A stretch of 64,000 bases of DNA from Onthophagus taurus (GCF_036711975.1 NC_091968.1:11284001-11348000), one strand, 5' to 3'. Shown: positions 31,301-42,882, numbered from the stretch's first letter. The notes: generated by a model from the letters alone, not told the origin. Numbers and translations: made by a program.

Positions 31301-33057
31301 CAGTGTGTCCCCGGATTGTGTCCCCGTAAGGTATAATAGACGATACATTTTTGAATTCAAATTCCATCTTTTGCAATTAAAGTCTGGATGTCATAAAACG
31401 AAATATAATCAAGTTTTACGTCAAATGTCCTCAAAGTACCAAAGATAACGCAAGAAGTTTGTTAACCGTTGCAGGTGAAGTGGTCTTTCTGAGCAATGTA
31501 CAACACAAGTTGATTAAGATAAAATGTTTGTTATGTTAAATTATAGTGATATGCCGAATTTTATTAATTTAGGATATAAAAGCAAAAAGCAGATTTTTAA
31601 ATCAGAAGATTAACAAAACATTATCGATCTAAACTAAATTAACATAAAAGCTTATGCAATGAACCACCACCAACACTAACACATAATTTAGCCCTTTTCC
31701 GACATTGTTTATAACTTTTTCTAATATGATCCAACGGAATTTCTCTAATAACAGCTTCAATTTTTTGTTTTAAACGGTCTAAACTGTTATTAAAATTTTC
31801 AGTGTACACTTTTTGTTTTACATAACCCCAAAAATAAAAATCCATAATAGATAAATCCGGACTTCTTGGCGGCCATGGTTGCGGACCATATCTACCAATC
31901 CATTTTTTTCCAAATAACGTATTTAAATAATTTCTAATTAAAATGGTCGAATGTGGGCCGCAACCATCTTGTTGAAAATATAATTTATTGCGTTTTTCTA
32001 AAAGCACGCCGTGAAGAGAATTAAATAAACAATTTTTTAGTATTTCCAAATATCGGTGTTGATTAAAATTGCCGTTTATGAAGTAAGGTCCAATAACACC
32101 GTCCCATGAAACAGCACACAACTCATTCACTTTCTGGGAATACTGGTCTTTGACCAGAATCGACAATGTTGTGATGTAACCACTCCATTAGTGGTGAACG
32201 ATGCTTCGTCCGAAAATATTATGTTTTTTAAAAAAGTTCTGTCTTTCAAAATTTTGTACCCAAGCCACAAACAATAATCTAAACGTTTTGCTTCATCACC
32301 TAATTCGATAGTGTGGTTAAATTGTGGTTTATACGGCAATATTTTATTTTCTTGATAAATTCTTTGTAAATGGGATTTACTTATACCGTCTTGAACTGCT
32401 CTTTTTCTTAACGACACCTTACTACAACAATCGACCCCACATCATTTTAATCTAAAAGCTTTTTCTCCTTCCTTTTATTTTCCACATTGCCCGTTTCCGA
32501 AAATTTTTTAACAACTCTCTTAATTGTTTTTTTATCTACTAAAAATCCAAATTTTTCCTCAAATTGCCTTAAAACTGTATTGTAACTAATGTTCCCCAGT
32601 CCATAGCACTGCACTATAAATATTTTATGTTGTAATGCAAACATGATCAATTAATATTTGACAATAGGTTAAAGCTAAGCTATCAAATGATAATTGTTAG
32701 TTCACTCAGATTTCTCTGTCTTTATTGTAAAACGGAATATTAAAAAAAATTTTCAAGAAAAAACTCATTTTTTCTTTTATATGCTAAATTAATAAAATTA
32801 TCGGCATATCGCTATAATTTAACATAACAAACATTTTATCTTAATCAACTTTTGTTGTACATTGCTCAGAAAGACCACTTTACCTGCAACGGTTAACAAA
32901 CTTCTTGCGTTAACTTTGGTACTTTGAGGACATTTGACGTAAAACTTGGTTATATTTCGCTTTATGACATCCAGACTTTAATTGCAAAAGATGGAATTTG
33001 AATTCCAAAATTTATCGTCAATTACACCTTACGGGGACACAATCCGGGGACACACTG
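31301..33057 (-). mobile_element. Complete DD41D mariner-like element
   Basis: Begins CAGTGTGTCCCCGGATTGTG and ends with the inverse. TA lies on both sides (31299-31300 and 33058-33059). The inverted arms are ~280 bp (31301-31580 and 32780-33057) with few differences. The 1757-bp element contains a single transposase on the minus strand (31639-32650), broken by two frameshifts. Confidence 0.88.
31639..32650 (-). pseudogene. DD41D mariner-like transposase with two frameshifts
   Basis: The N-terminal block (ATG 32650) has the helix-turn-helix typical of the group: 'QHKIFIVQCYGLGNISYNTV' and 'TIKRVVKKFSETGNVENKR'. After a frameshift near 32430 comes the first catalytic Asp in 'NIIFSDEASFTTNG'. 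After a second frameshift near 32150 come 'KLYFQQDGCGPHST' (second Asp) and 'PWPPRSPDLSIMDFYFWG' (third Asp). There are 41 residues between the last two, hence DD41D. Without the frameshifts the chain would be about 335 residues, the normal size. It would act by TA-specific cut and paste. Confidence 0.85.
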
Positions 33058-33089
33058 TATATCACAGACAAAGTCGTCACCGCCGTTAT

Positions 33090-33470
33090 CACCGTAGAAT
33101 GCCTGTATACATCTGCAGATGTAACATATTCGCCCAACATCAAATTTATCTCAAATGAGCAGATAGCTAGTAATGTTAATTGGTAAATACCACATATGTT
33201 TTTTAAATAGACCTGCAAATAGTTTCATCGCTGATCAGAGTATCTTGGACAGGAAAAAGATAAGGTTTAGATCATCCTCTGCGCCACATTCGCATTGTGG
33301 GGAATCTTTAATTCCAACTTTAAACAAATAGGTGGGGCATAGCGCATGTCCTATTCTCAGTCTAGTAATGAGAGTGTAGAACTGGCGTGATACAAAAAGA
33401 ACGTTTTTGAACCATGGAATGTTTTGTATCGTAGATTGGCACCTAGCGTACCTAATTTTTTATTTATAAT
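33090..33470 (-). pseudogene. Jockey-type LINE ORF2 C-terminal relic
   Basis: The minus strand reads 'TRLRIGHALCPTYLFKVG', then a Cys knuckle 'DSPQCECGAEDDLNLIFF', and upstream 'IPWFKNVLFVSRQFYTLI'. This is the usual ending of Jockey-clade ORF2 proteins. Reverse transcriptase motifs are absent and the frame breaks after the knuckle. The fragment abuts the DD41D mariner on its left. Confidence 0.65.
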
Positions 33471-34369
33471 AAAAATCTATGTTTTTCTTTTTTGTACTTT
33501 TTATTGAAATGGATATTAATGTTTTTTAATTCTACCGGCTTCAGTAATTATTCAGCATGTTTAACTATTTTCTTCTTTGTTAAAGTTTTATATCTATACC
33601 GGGTGTCCCTCAGAAGTGGCTCACCCCCATATTTTTTTTTATTATTAGTGATATAAGAAAACCATTTGGAATGCATAATTGGGCCGTTAAAACGGATTAT
33701 TACGACATGAAATCATTTTCTTTGTACTTCCGGTTATACCGGATGTGAGTACTAATTTCGCTATTTTATTTTATTTTTTCAAATCTATAATTTTTTTTTC
33801 TTCTGTTGGGTACACAGCATAATTTCACATCACTTTTACTTGAAAAAATGGTCACGATCATTTATAATTTTTGAAAAAACAATTTGTTAGTTATTTTTTA
33901 ACGTTTTAGTAGCTTCGGAAAATGTATTACCACTTTTGACGCATAGTAGTTAGGTTAATAGTATAAACAACGCTATGTCCCTCTTGATTTGCTATTTCTC
34001 GAGCAGTGATCATTGCTATGCTTTAGTCAGTGGTTTGTTACACCTTAAAAAAAAGGAGAACCAAAACGCACCCGAAATGAAAATTATGATAATTTTTGAC
34101 ATTTTACCCGATCGACACACAACCCGCAAAACAATTTACGTTATTATTCAAGCTAACCAGTTTGTTGCGAACTGCCCGGCAAAATCGTTTGGAGAAGGGA
34201 AGGTTCGATTTGTTTAAGGCGCCACACAATTCGTTAATTCGCAACGGGCACTAATTGTGAAGTGATGTTGGAAACAAGAGGTTCATACAATAACGAGAAT
34301 TTAACAACACAAAGATATAGAAAGAAAATAAAGAAACTCAATAGATGCAGGTAAGCAAAATGATATATA
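33471..34369. other. Non-coding stretch with a single transposon end
   Basis: 'ACCGGGTGTCCCTCAGAAG' at 33598 looks like one terminal repeat without a visible partner. The palindrome ACTTCCGGTTATACCGGATG follows at 33726. The 80-codon frame at 33975-34217 shows no known domain. AT-rich otherwise. Confidence 0.4.
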
Positions 34370-35633
34370 CAGGTGCCCATTATGTATAGAATATAGTATA
34401 TATCTTGGTAGGTATCAACTTTATAAAAAAACATATTATACAAAAGTTGTTTAATATTTTTTTTGCCATAATAAGACAGCATTCAATTGTTTTTATTTCA
34501 GAAAACAAATGAGCAACGAATAACACTTGAAGCTTTTTAAATGGCAATGTACCCTTTTGTTAAGCTCATTTGATAGAGATTTTTTTTCTCTTTACGATGA
34601 CGTAAAATTTTAGTACCCGTATATCAGAAAATTTTTGAAAAAAATGTAGAAATTTTTTATTAAAAATTTAATTAATAACATTAATCTAGATATCCGAGAT
34701 CGTCAAGTACCTCGAAGTACCTCGAATTATTGGAGATGTACAGGGTAGTTCAAATTCGATGTCCGAATAGGCTAACTCGGAAACTATAAGAGTTAGAAAA
34801 AAAGTAGCTTGATCTCGTTTTTCGAGAAACTGCTAATGCCGAAAACCTCATAGCGCCATCGTCTTTTATTTTTCCCCTAGAGGCCAAAAGTGAAAATATC
34901 GTAAAACCTGCAAGTGCAATTATCTTAGTTATTATCTAGGTGAAGTATTGTAACTAAGATATTATGTGGACACTTTTTTACAGAGAATTTGATGACGTAG
35001 ACAAAAAATTTTTTCGGTTTTAGATTTTGAGATATGACAATTTTAATTTTTTTAAATGGAAGCAACCACTGATTATTCGCTTATTAAATTCTTTATTTTT
35101 TTCTAATTACAAAAATATAGGGTTCGAAAGGTTTATTTCTTATTGTTTTAGAATAAAGCTAAAAATAAACTTTTTTTATAAAATTTCCATCTAGTGTCGT
35201 CGACGAAATTAAATTTACAGTTTCCTGTAAGTTACAGGGCGGTAGGTAAAATCTAAAAAGTTAATAATTAAATAAGAAGATAACTTCTGGTATTTAAAAA
35301 CAAATAATTTTTTTAATATGTAACATTCTAACATGTTAAACTTTTCAAAATTTTCGTAATTCATCTTAAAAACAGGATTTTTAAAGTGACACTTCAGAAA
35401 ATTGAATTTATTTGAATTCAAAAAAAAAAAAAAAACATGGCGCCATCTATCAATAATTTATTAAGTCATTTAAGAACAATATTAAGGTGCATCTCCACTA
35501 TGTAGACCGGCATGCCGATTCGAACCCCACTCTTGTCGGTTTTTATCAAAGAAAACAGGGCCGATGCGAGTAGTGTGTACGTACTGACCACCGACACATC
35601 ATTTTTACCAATTCATTAAGAGTTTAAATCAAC

Positions 35634-37378
35634 ATGGAGTGGACCAATTCTGATACAATAATTCTTATTGATATGTACCGCGAGCGTACAAATCTATGGG
35701 ATTGCAATTCAGCAGATTATAAGAATAAAAATAAGAGGCATGATGCGCTTTTAGAAATTGCTGTTTCATTTGGATTGGAAAGGACTGAAGTTGAAAGAAA
35801 AATTAAAAATTTATTGAGTCATTTTTCAAGAGAAATTAAAAAAGAAGATGAATGTAATAAGTCTGGTGCTGGTTCAGATTCTTCCTATAAAAGCAAATGG
35901 TTTGCCTATAAAAGTATGGAATTTCTTAGGGATAGAAATAAACCAAAAAAAACTAGAGATACAGAGGTAAGTTAATTTTATATTTACTAAGTGTATAGAG
36001 TACAAAATAATTTATTAGTTGTGCTTGCGCTGAAATGGTAAATCTCCTTCCGGTGAATTAAAATATTCCTTAAACTCGTTTCTCACAGCTTGTGCTGCAT
36101 TTGTGCTCCTTCGAGGTATTTTTGGAATACTCATCATTTGGAAATGCGCAACATCTTGTCTCCATAATCCTGGAGTAATATCTCCAGTATCCGTAGATTC
36201 TAAATCAAAGCATTCTTTGGGGTTGTAAAGATTTTTTGATCTATTTTTCCTTAAGTAATTATGTAAATGTATTAAAGTCAATGTTATTTTCGTTGCTGTT
36301 TCCGGTTGTAATAATATAGGTTTTCTTAGTATTCGAAAAACTGAACTCAATATTCCAAACGCGTTTTCCGAAACCCTTCTTGCCCTGCTTAATCGATAGT
36401 TAAAAATCCTTGTTTTAGATCCTTTGTCTTGTAATCCCGGAAAAGGTTTCATAATATTACATGATAGTGGAAAAGCGTCATCCCCAACAAAGACAAATGG
36501 AACTTCCACGTGCCGTCCCGGTAAAGCTAGGGCTGAAGGCAGATTCAATGTGCTCTCTTTAAGACATTTCTTGAAATGTGTTGCATTAAATACGCCACCA
36601 TCTGATATTCTTCCTTGAGAACCAACGTTTGCATATATAAAGTTGTAATTTGCATCAACCACTGCAAATAGTACAATGCTGAAGAATGACTTGTAGTTAA
36701 AAAAATCGGAACCACTATTCAGAGGAGCTTGTAGAGTTATGTGCTTCCCATCCATTGCACCAACACAATGTGGAAAGTTCCATTTATCCTGGAACTCTCG
36801 GGCTATAATCTCCCATTCATTTTTTGGCATCTGTAACGAAAAATTTCTTTCAGATTAAGGAAACACTTCAACAAGAAGATGAGACAATAGAAGAAAATTC
36901 AATACATGCACCAACAGAAGAGAATCCACCTACACCTGCATCTTCTACATCATCTTCAAGTAGATCTTTTAAAAGAAAACGAGAATCTCCATCTACTACG
37001 CCTGTACTACATGAAGCCATGAACATTTTAAGGTCATTAAACACAAAGAAGCAGGAAAAAGATGAGTTCGCAATATTTGGCGAGCAGGTTGCCATCAAAG
37101 TGAGGAAATTACCATGCCCTCATGCTCGATTTATGGTACAACACATAATAACTAACACTCTCTTTGAGGCGGAAATGGGAAAATACGACAAACCTTTTTT
37201 TGGGTCCCAACAATATCATTACCCACAACCCCAACCAATGGTTCATGTAAACTACTCAACAAATTTAGGACCTCCAACCACATCTACTACTCCTTCAGAA
37301 GTGCATTTGATTTCGGACACAATGTCTTCCACAACGTCAGTAACAGAAGATATTGATTCAATTTTGTGCCAATTATAG
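35634..37378 (+). CDS. Harbinger accessory protein with MADF DNA-binding domain, two exons
   Basis: Exon 1 is 35634-35966 and exon 2 is 36854-37378. The donor is GAG/GTAAGT and the acceptor is tttctttcag/ATTAAG, phase 0, giving 285 residues. Residues ~3-95 are a MADF (Myb/SANT-like) domain: 'NSDTIILIDMYRERTNLWD', 'RHDALLEIAVSFG', 'VERKIKNLLSHF' and 'SKWFAYKSMEFL'. A Ser/Thr-rich linker with a basic run (RSFKRKRES) follows, then a BESS-like helix pair near 'FAIFGEQVAIKVRKLPCP', then a Pro/Gln-rich tail. In Harbinger elements such proteins bind the terminal repeats and help the nuclease into the nucleus. The intron contains the transposase exon 2 on the opposite strand. Confidence 0.85.
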
Positions 37379-37911
37379 AGCTTTTTATTTTTTTATTTAT
37401 GAATAAATTATAAAAAAAATCTCATTGTATTTCTTACCATAACATAATCTCGAAGTGAGTGTATTAATTCTTCACAAACGTCCGGTACAGTTCTTGAAAT
37501 AACTTGCTTTGAAATTTTAAAAGTATACATAAGAGAGTGGTAAGAATCTCCTGTAGCAAGAAATCGCAATGTTACTGCTAGACGTTCGCTAGCTGGTATG
37601 GCTTGTCTAAATTTTGTATCGTTCTTGGTAATTTTGGGTCCTATCATATTTAGTAAATCTTCAAAATCCGAACTCGTCATTCGAAAAAAGTTTCTGAATC
37701 CAACATCACTTCTATATTCTAAGTTTATATTATCAGCGTCGTCCAATATTAATTCTTTTATTAAATCACTTCCTCGATATTTATTTCTGTTTCGAAGGCT
37801 TGGTCGAATCCAAAATCTTCTCTTCAATTTCGTGCGTTTTTTAACAACACATTCACTAACAATAATTGCAGCAGCAGCTGCTAATAAAAGTTGGTCTTCC
37901 TCATCACTCAT
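36015..37911 (-). CDS. Harbinger transposase (DDE_4-type nuclease), two exons
   Basis: Exon 1 is 37911-37438 and exon 2 is 36830-36015. The donor is ATG/GTAAGA and the acceptor is tcgttacag/ATGCCA, phase 0, giving 429 residues. The N-terminal part has 'FRMTSSDFEDLLNMIGPKI', 'ERLAVTLRFLATGDSYHSL' and 'FKISKQVISRTVPDV', the usual helix-turn-helix region. The DDE triad is present: Asp185 in 'HCVGAMDGKHI', Asp275/276 in 'VGDDAFPLS' and Glu313 in 'RARRVSENAFG'. The second and third are ~36 residues apart. It cuts the element and inserts it at TTA/TAA. The intron (36831-37437) encloses exon 2 of the MADF gene on the other strand. No damage is seen, so this copy may be active. Confidence 0.92.
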
Positions 37912-39112
37912 TTTCAGGGATAAATAAACGCAAATAGAATCGGGTGTAAATAGTCCGGCACGTACTCACTTTCTATGTTGTGAGGACGTTAACTAAAATT
38001 TCAGCAAAGCCAATCGGCTTTGCCGATCGGTATTGCCAATCGGCATAGTGGAGATGCACCTTTAAATATTAATAAAAATGTGAAATAATGCAATCTATTT
38101 CAACTTTTGTGTAATTACATATATAAATTAAATAGTTCAACATATATATTTGTTTCAAATAACAGAAATATGTTTTTTTAATTTTTAATTATAGTACCGT
38201 AATTTACAGGAAACTGTAAATTTAATTTCTTGGAAGACACTAAAAGAAAAGTTTATTTTTAGCTTTATTCTAAAACAATAAGAAATAGACATGTCAAACC
38301 CTATATTTTTGTAATCAGAAAAAAATAACGAATTTAATAAGCGAATAATCGAATAAGTCGAATCGAATAAGTTGTTGTTTCCATTTAAAAAAACGAACAT
38401 TGTGATATCTCAAAATTTAAAACCGAAAAAATTTTTTTGATTACGTCATCAAATTCTCTGTAAAAAAGTGTCCATATAATGTCTTAGTTATAATACTCCA
38501 GCTATAATAATAACCAAGATAATTGCGCTTGCTGGTTTTACGATATTTTCAATTTTAGCCTCTAGCGGAAAAACAAAAGACGATAGCGCTATGGGGTTTT
38601 CGGCATTAGCAGTTTCTCGAAAAACGAGATCATGACATGTAAGCTACTTTTTTTCTAACTCTTATAGTTTCCGAGTTAGCCTATTCGGACATCGAATTTG
38701 AATCACCCTGTACACTAATTTTTCGTTTATTTGTTTTATTTTGTATGTAAATTTAATTTACAGTAATAATTCAAGGTACTTGACGATCACGGATATCTAG
38801 ATTAATGTTATTAATTTTTATTAAAAAACAATTTTTCCATTTTTCTCAAAAATTTTCTTATGTAAGGATACAAAAATTTTACGCTATCGTAAAGAGAAAA
38901 GTAATCTCTATCAAATGAGCCTAAAGAAAGAATACATTGCCATTTAAAAAAATTGAATTATTATTCGTTACTGATTTGTTTTCTGAATTAAAAACAATTA
39001 AATGCAGTCTTATTATGGCAAATAAAATATTAAACAACTTTTGTATAAAATGTTTTTTTATAAAGTTGATACCTACCAAGATATATACTATTTTCCATAA
39101 ATGGGCACCCTG

Positions 39113-39428
39113 CATATATTGCATAATAAAAGAAATCAAATAAAATAAATTATATAGGTTAAATCAAATCAAAATTAATATCAACCTAAAGAAAAATAAA
39201 AATAAAAAAACTAAGAAGATTTAATTGGATAACCAAAAAAAAAAACTAAATGAAACGCCTGATTGACCGCGACACCGATTGTCTACCTCAAGTACTTGTT
39301 TCACAAAACGATTAAATTAAAAAAAAATCGAAATTCAAAATAATAAAAAAAATACCAATTAAACTCTTTTACAAAAGTAAAATAAACTATAATAAATTGA
39401 TTCGTAAGTTCAAAACAAAACAAATTTA
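39113..39428. other. AT-rich spacer
   Basis: About 316 nt rich in A runs, without ORF, repeat end or regulatory pattern that I recognise. Confidence 0.4.
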
Positions 39429-39430
39429 TA

Positions 39431-39851
39431 CAGCGTGTCCCGTATCTTTCGCATCAGAGCATTATACGGTTGTAGGATACAGCATTCTGAAGCGATCTTT
39501 CTAATAAAATTTTTTCGAAATGTTTATAATAACCGCACGGGAACTGTTTAAAGAAACTGTTTTTCGTCCAATCAGCAGATCGCAAATCAGACTCAGGTAA
39601 TCGGTGCCACCCTCGGCCGGTTCGCTACGCCGATGATAACTCGTTCCCCACGTGTACTCACCAATAGATTTGTCATGGAAAGAGAAATAAACTTTTTTGA
39701 TGAATCAAAGTCGTCCGTTATTGGTCGTCGTTAAACAGTTCCCGTGCGGTTATTATAAACATTTCGAAAAAATTTTATTAGAAAGATCGCTTCAGAATAA
39801 TGTATTCTACAACCGTATAATGCTCTGATGCGGAAGATACGGGACACGCTG
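39431..39851. mobile_element. TA-flanked MITE with ~125-bp near-perfect TIRs
   Basis: Begins CAGCGTGTCCCGTATCTTTC and ends GATACGGGACACGCTG, with TA on both sides (39429-39430 and 39852-39853). The arms (to ~39555 and from ~39730) differ at only a few bases. 421 bp, non-coding; Tc1/mariner-like by target duplication. Confidence 0.85.
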
Positions 39852-39853
39852 TA

Positions 39854-42080
39854 TATCCTAAATTTAGTTTGTATGTTATTCTTTTTTTTGTTTTTTCTTT
39901 TTTAAAGATCCTAAATTATACCAGGTAAGTATTATTATAATGTACAAAAAAAATTGAATCATCAAACTTAATAATTGAAACAATAGACAGAGAATAAAGT
40001 AGAATAAAAAAAATTCAAAGTTTAAAACGAATTGTTGATTTGACCTTTAGTTGTTTGATAAAAGACTCCATTGTTGGCTTTGGTCAGTAATGATAAATAT
40101 AAAAAAATTAAAAATTCCGAAGAATCAAATTTATTTGTTCTCAACTACCGGTTTCGGAAAAAGTTTCCATCATCAGGTTGTTGCTACAAAACATGAGTAA
40201 AATTTTTTTTAATTTACAAAAACAAAAACATGAGATAATTATTTACCGTCAATTAATAGCGGCTGCGTGGTATAATAATTTCGGATGTTAAGATTTTCCA
40301 CTTTTGAATTTCTCTCAGCATTGTTAAATTTACAAGAAACCTTTAGTTGTCTTCTTTTTTTTTTTTTAGTCAACTTCGAAAAGGTATGAGTTGGAAGATC
40401 TTCAGCAGCTTCCTTCGAGATGGTTTGGTAAGGAGTGGATATCCAGTGCTATTGAAGTTATTGAAATGTGCTCAACATTTTAGAACAAAGAATTTCATAA
40501 AAAAAAATTGTTCCCCCAAAAGAAAGACCTATGGATCGTAATTACTGATTACATTAAAAAAAAATCGCTAAAGGAATGGATGAGAAGAATGAACTGATAA
40601 AAGTGTGAAAGGTTGATTTTCTTTTTTTTTTCTTTTTTTATTTTTCTTTAAGTTGATGAAAGGGACAAATCTAATCAATGAAATTATGGAACAATAAATA
40701 ATAAGGATGTTGTGATATGGATGGGAAAAGTTATGATTAACCGAAATAATCAATTCTTACCTCAGTTGGTCGTGGTCTACGCCCAAAAATGTATGAAAAT
40801 GGTGAAAAATATTAAATCCGGTTAAAACATCCGGGTCGGGTTATAGAAAAGACTTAACCGCGACTTTTCAACGGGAGTGATATTTCCGGATATATTTTCT
40901 TCGGATTAGCCTCAAGACGCCAGAATTGAATCGCAAATTTTCTAAAATGTCTATCTACGCTGATTTACACTCGTCGTTGCTTTTCTTCACCACCGGCGGA
41001 GAGAATTGTCACCAAAACCAAAGAGACCGAGTTTTCAAAACCCGTCCGAATTTATACTCGACTCGAATTTCTAAAAAAATGTACCTTATCGCGCAACTCC
41101 CAAAAGTAAAAGTCAAAATAAATATTGTAGGTATTAAACATCTGTCTGTTATTTAAAAACTAAATCCCTTATTAACAAAAAAAAATTAATAAGATTATTA
41201 ATAAATATTTTGCAAACAATTTTAAAGAAATAAGGAATAACGACATCTAATGGGTAAAAGGAAAGGTAAGGACAAGGATTCTCGAATTCTGCTGCTGAAA
41301 TAAAAAAAATATAAAACAAATTTTGCTACCTGTCTATTGAGAAGAAACACTAAGAAACAGAAAAAAAAAAATAAAAACGTAACAGGTTCTTTTTTAATTG
41401 TAAAACAGTTGTATTAAATTAGTTTTAAAATTTCATATCTCAGCCAATTTTTATTCAAGAAAGTTTTAACTTGGTAAGATTACTCTTCGGATGATATCAA
41501 ATAGATTGTCATTTGTTGTATCAAAGTATCTTATACAGGCTGGTCAAAAATTGAATTGTCGTTTCTCCATATTCAATGGCAAGAAAGCTGAAGATTTTAT
41601 ATGGTATGCCCCATATTTTTTTAACCTACCAGAGAGAGAATTAAATTTTTTATCCAAACCTAATTTTTGCTTTCATTGATGCATTTATTTGTTCTTCTAT
41701 TTGTTATTTTTGGTAAATAAAAAATAGTGAACTAAAAGATTATCAATCAAAGTTAATTGTAAAAATAAATTAAACAAAATAAAATTAAATATAATTTTCA
41801 CTTTTTTGCCATTAAATGCGGAAAAAGGTAAATCACTTTTTGACCACCCTCTACAAGATACTGTAATACAGCAAATGACAATCTATTTGACAGCATTTGA
41901 AAAGTAATCGTGCTAATTTGGAGCTTTTTTGAATGAACATTTGCTGAGATATGGAGTTTTAAAGAGCATGGTGAAAATTGCCAAGAAAAATTTTAAATCA
42001 AAATAACTCGAAAACGAAAAGCGCTAGGTACCAATAACTTTTATCAAAGTCAACTTATTTTTTCTCATATAATTAAAAGG
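39854..42080. other. Gene-poor region with one ribozyme-like motif and an inverted pair
   Basis: No gene is supported. It holds a hammerhead-like motif (40141-40184) and a possible non-coding exon on the minus strand ending at donor GTAAGAATT (40760-40752). It also has an inverted repeat pair at ~41480-41545 and ~41833-41890 sharing 'aatagattgtcatttg' and 'tggtcaaaaa'. The ~60-codon frames are uninformative. Confidence 0.4.
40137..40188 (-). ncRNA. Hammerhead-ribozyme-like motif 2 (best match)
   Basis: On the minus strand: stem I arm CAAC, CUGAUGA (40176-40170), stem II GGAAA/UUUCC with a 3-base loop, GAAA, palindromic stem III ACCGGU (40152-40147), cleavage triplet GUA, and the second stem I arm GUUG (40145-40142), complementary to the first. 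All core elements are in the right order for a type I hammerhead with minimal stem III. One extra U lies between CUGAUGA and stem II, which might weaken it. Penelope-like elements carry such ribozymes in their terminal repeats; a Penelope remnant lies 2.7 kb away. Confidence 0.5.
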
Positions 42081-42094
42081 TGTAATAAAAACTA

Positions 42095-42250
42095 TAGCAT
42101 TCCATTTAAAACAACAGCTAGGTACTTAGACAACCTTTAATATATAAACCTTGGGTGTGAACCTCCCACATAAACTAAATTTCATAAATGTAAATGCAAT
42201 GGAACAGAAACAAAACGGGTGTTGCAGACTTTTTGGCGGACACTGTAGAT
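42095..42250. repeat. Dispersed repeat, copy 1 (partner at 55735-55921)
   Basis: 'tatagcattccatttaaaac', 'gtgaacctcccacataaac', 'cgggtgttgc' and 'tttttggcggacactgta' occur in the same order at 55735-55921. Copy 2 has an additional ~35-bp segment. The sharp end at GGCGGACACTGTA suggests a transposon terminus. Confidence 0.65.
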
Positions 42251-42880
42251 CAGTATCACTATTTTTAACGAGTATCTTTTTGTTTTTCCATTTTTTGTCA
42301 ATATTAGATGTGAAAAAAGAAAAACATAGATTTTTGTTATAATTGATAAAAAATGGAAAGAAATAATAACTTCAACGATACTAATTTCTTTAGTTCAGCT
42401 GCTTCTAGTCCACTCTTGTTCCTATTGATGGTTTATGTCGTCAATATCTTGCCTATACCTATACCATATTCGTTCGAATCTAAGACTCACCCTATTTCTT
42501 TGAATTATATCGAAAAAAAATTCGCCTTAAAATAAAGATGGTAAATTATGTAACAATCCTCATCTTCAGTAGAATCTTACATAAAATTTAAACATTATGA
42601 TATAATATCAAAACTTATAAAATTACTTACTGTCAATTAAGTTGAAGAAATATTAAACATTAAATCCAACATATCATCCAAAGTAAAACTTCAACAACTT
42701 TAATCCAAATTTGAAACTTTTTCCTTTTATATAATTGAATACAATAGAATATCAAAAAATCAAAAACCAAAAAACATTTAAACAAAATCCAAAATAATAC
42801 AAAACACACGCGTTTACAGTTGACAAGATAAACGAAAAAATGACTGAAGGTCAAAAGGAACAAGCAAGAAAGAAACTGGC
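42251..42880. other. Spacer and probable Penelope 3' region
   Basis: AT-rich. 'catcttcag' at 42562 with 'agatggtaaattatgt' before it resembles a decayed end of the CUGAAGA-type motif on the minus strand, placed where the Penelope element's 3' repeat would be expected. No gene. Confidence 0.35.
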
Positions 42881-42882
42881 AT

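Larger units (their letters stand above)
35485..38061. mobile_element. PIF/Harbinger element, apparently intact
   Basis: Terminal inverted repeats AGGTGCATCTCCACTATG / CATAGTGGAGATGCACCT, flanked by TTA at 35482-35484 and 38062-38064, the TTA/TAA duplication usual for the superfamily. Just inside the right end, three copies of GCCRATYGGY are spaced 13 bp (38009, 38022, 38035); these may bind transposase. The element carries both usual genes: a DDE nuclease (-) and a MADF-type DNA-binding protein (+), with interleaved exons. Neither frame is damaged. Confidence 0.93.
34741..38710. mobile_element. Fold-back element Y, copy 2, split by a Harbinger element
   Basis: Begins CAGGGTAGTTCAAATTCGATG and ends with the inverse CATCGAATTTGAATCACCCTG, with TA on both sides (34739-34740 and 38711-38712). 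The arms (34741-35240 and 38185-38710) match Y copy 1 at 18171-19780. The middle of copy 1 is in the opposite orientation. The Harbinger element at 35485-38061 sits in the middle; Y copy 1 supplies the empty site. Confidence 0.85.
34370..39112. mobile_element. Outer fold-back element X (host of elements Y and Harbinger)
   Basis: The left arm (~34370-34738) and right arm (~38713-39112) are inverse copies. They start 'CAGGTGCCCATTATG' and end 'AATGGGCACCCTG', and share 'atatcttggtaggtatcaac', 'caactttataaa' and 'taatctagatatccg'. Everything between is a later insertion (element Y copy 2), since the arms lead directly into Y's ends. No ORF of its own is left. Confidence 0.75.
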
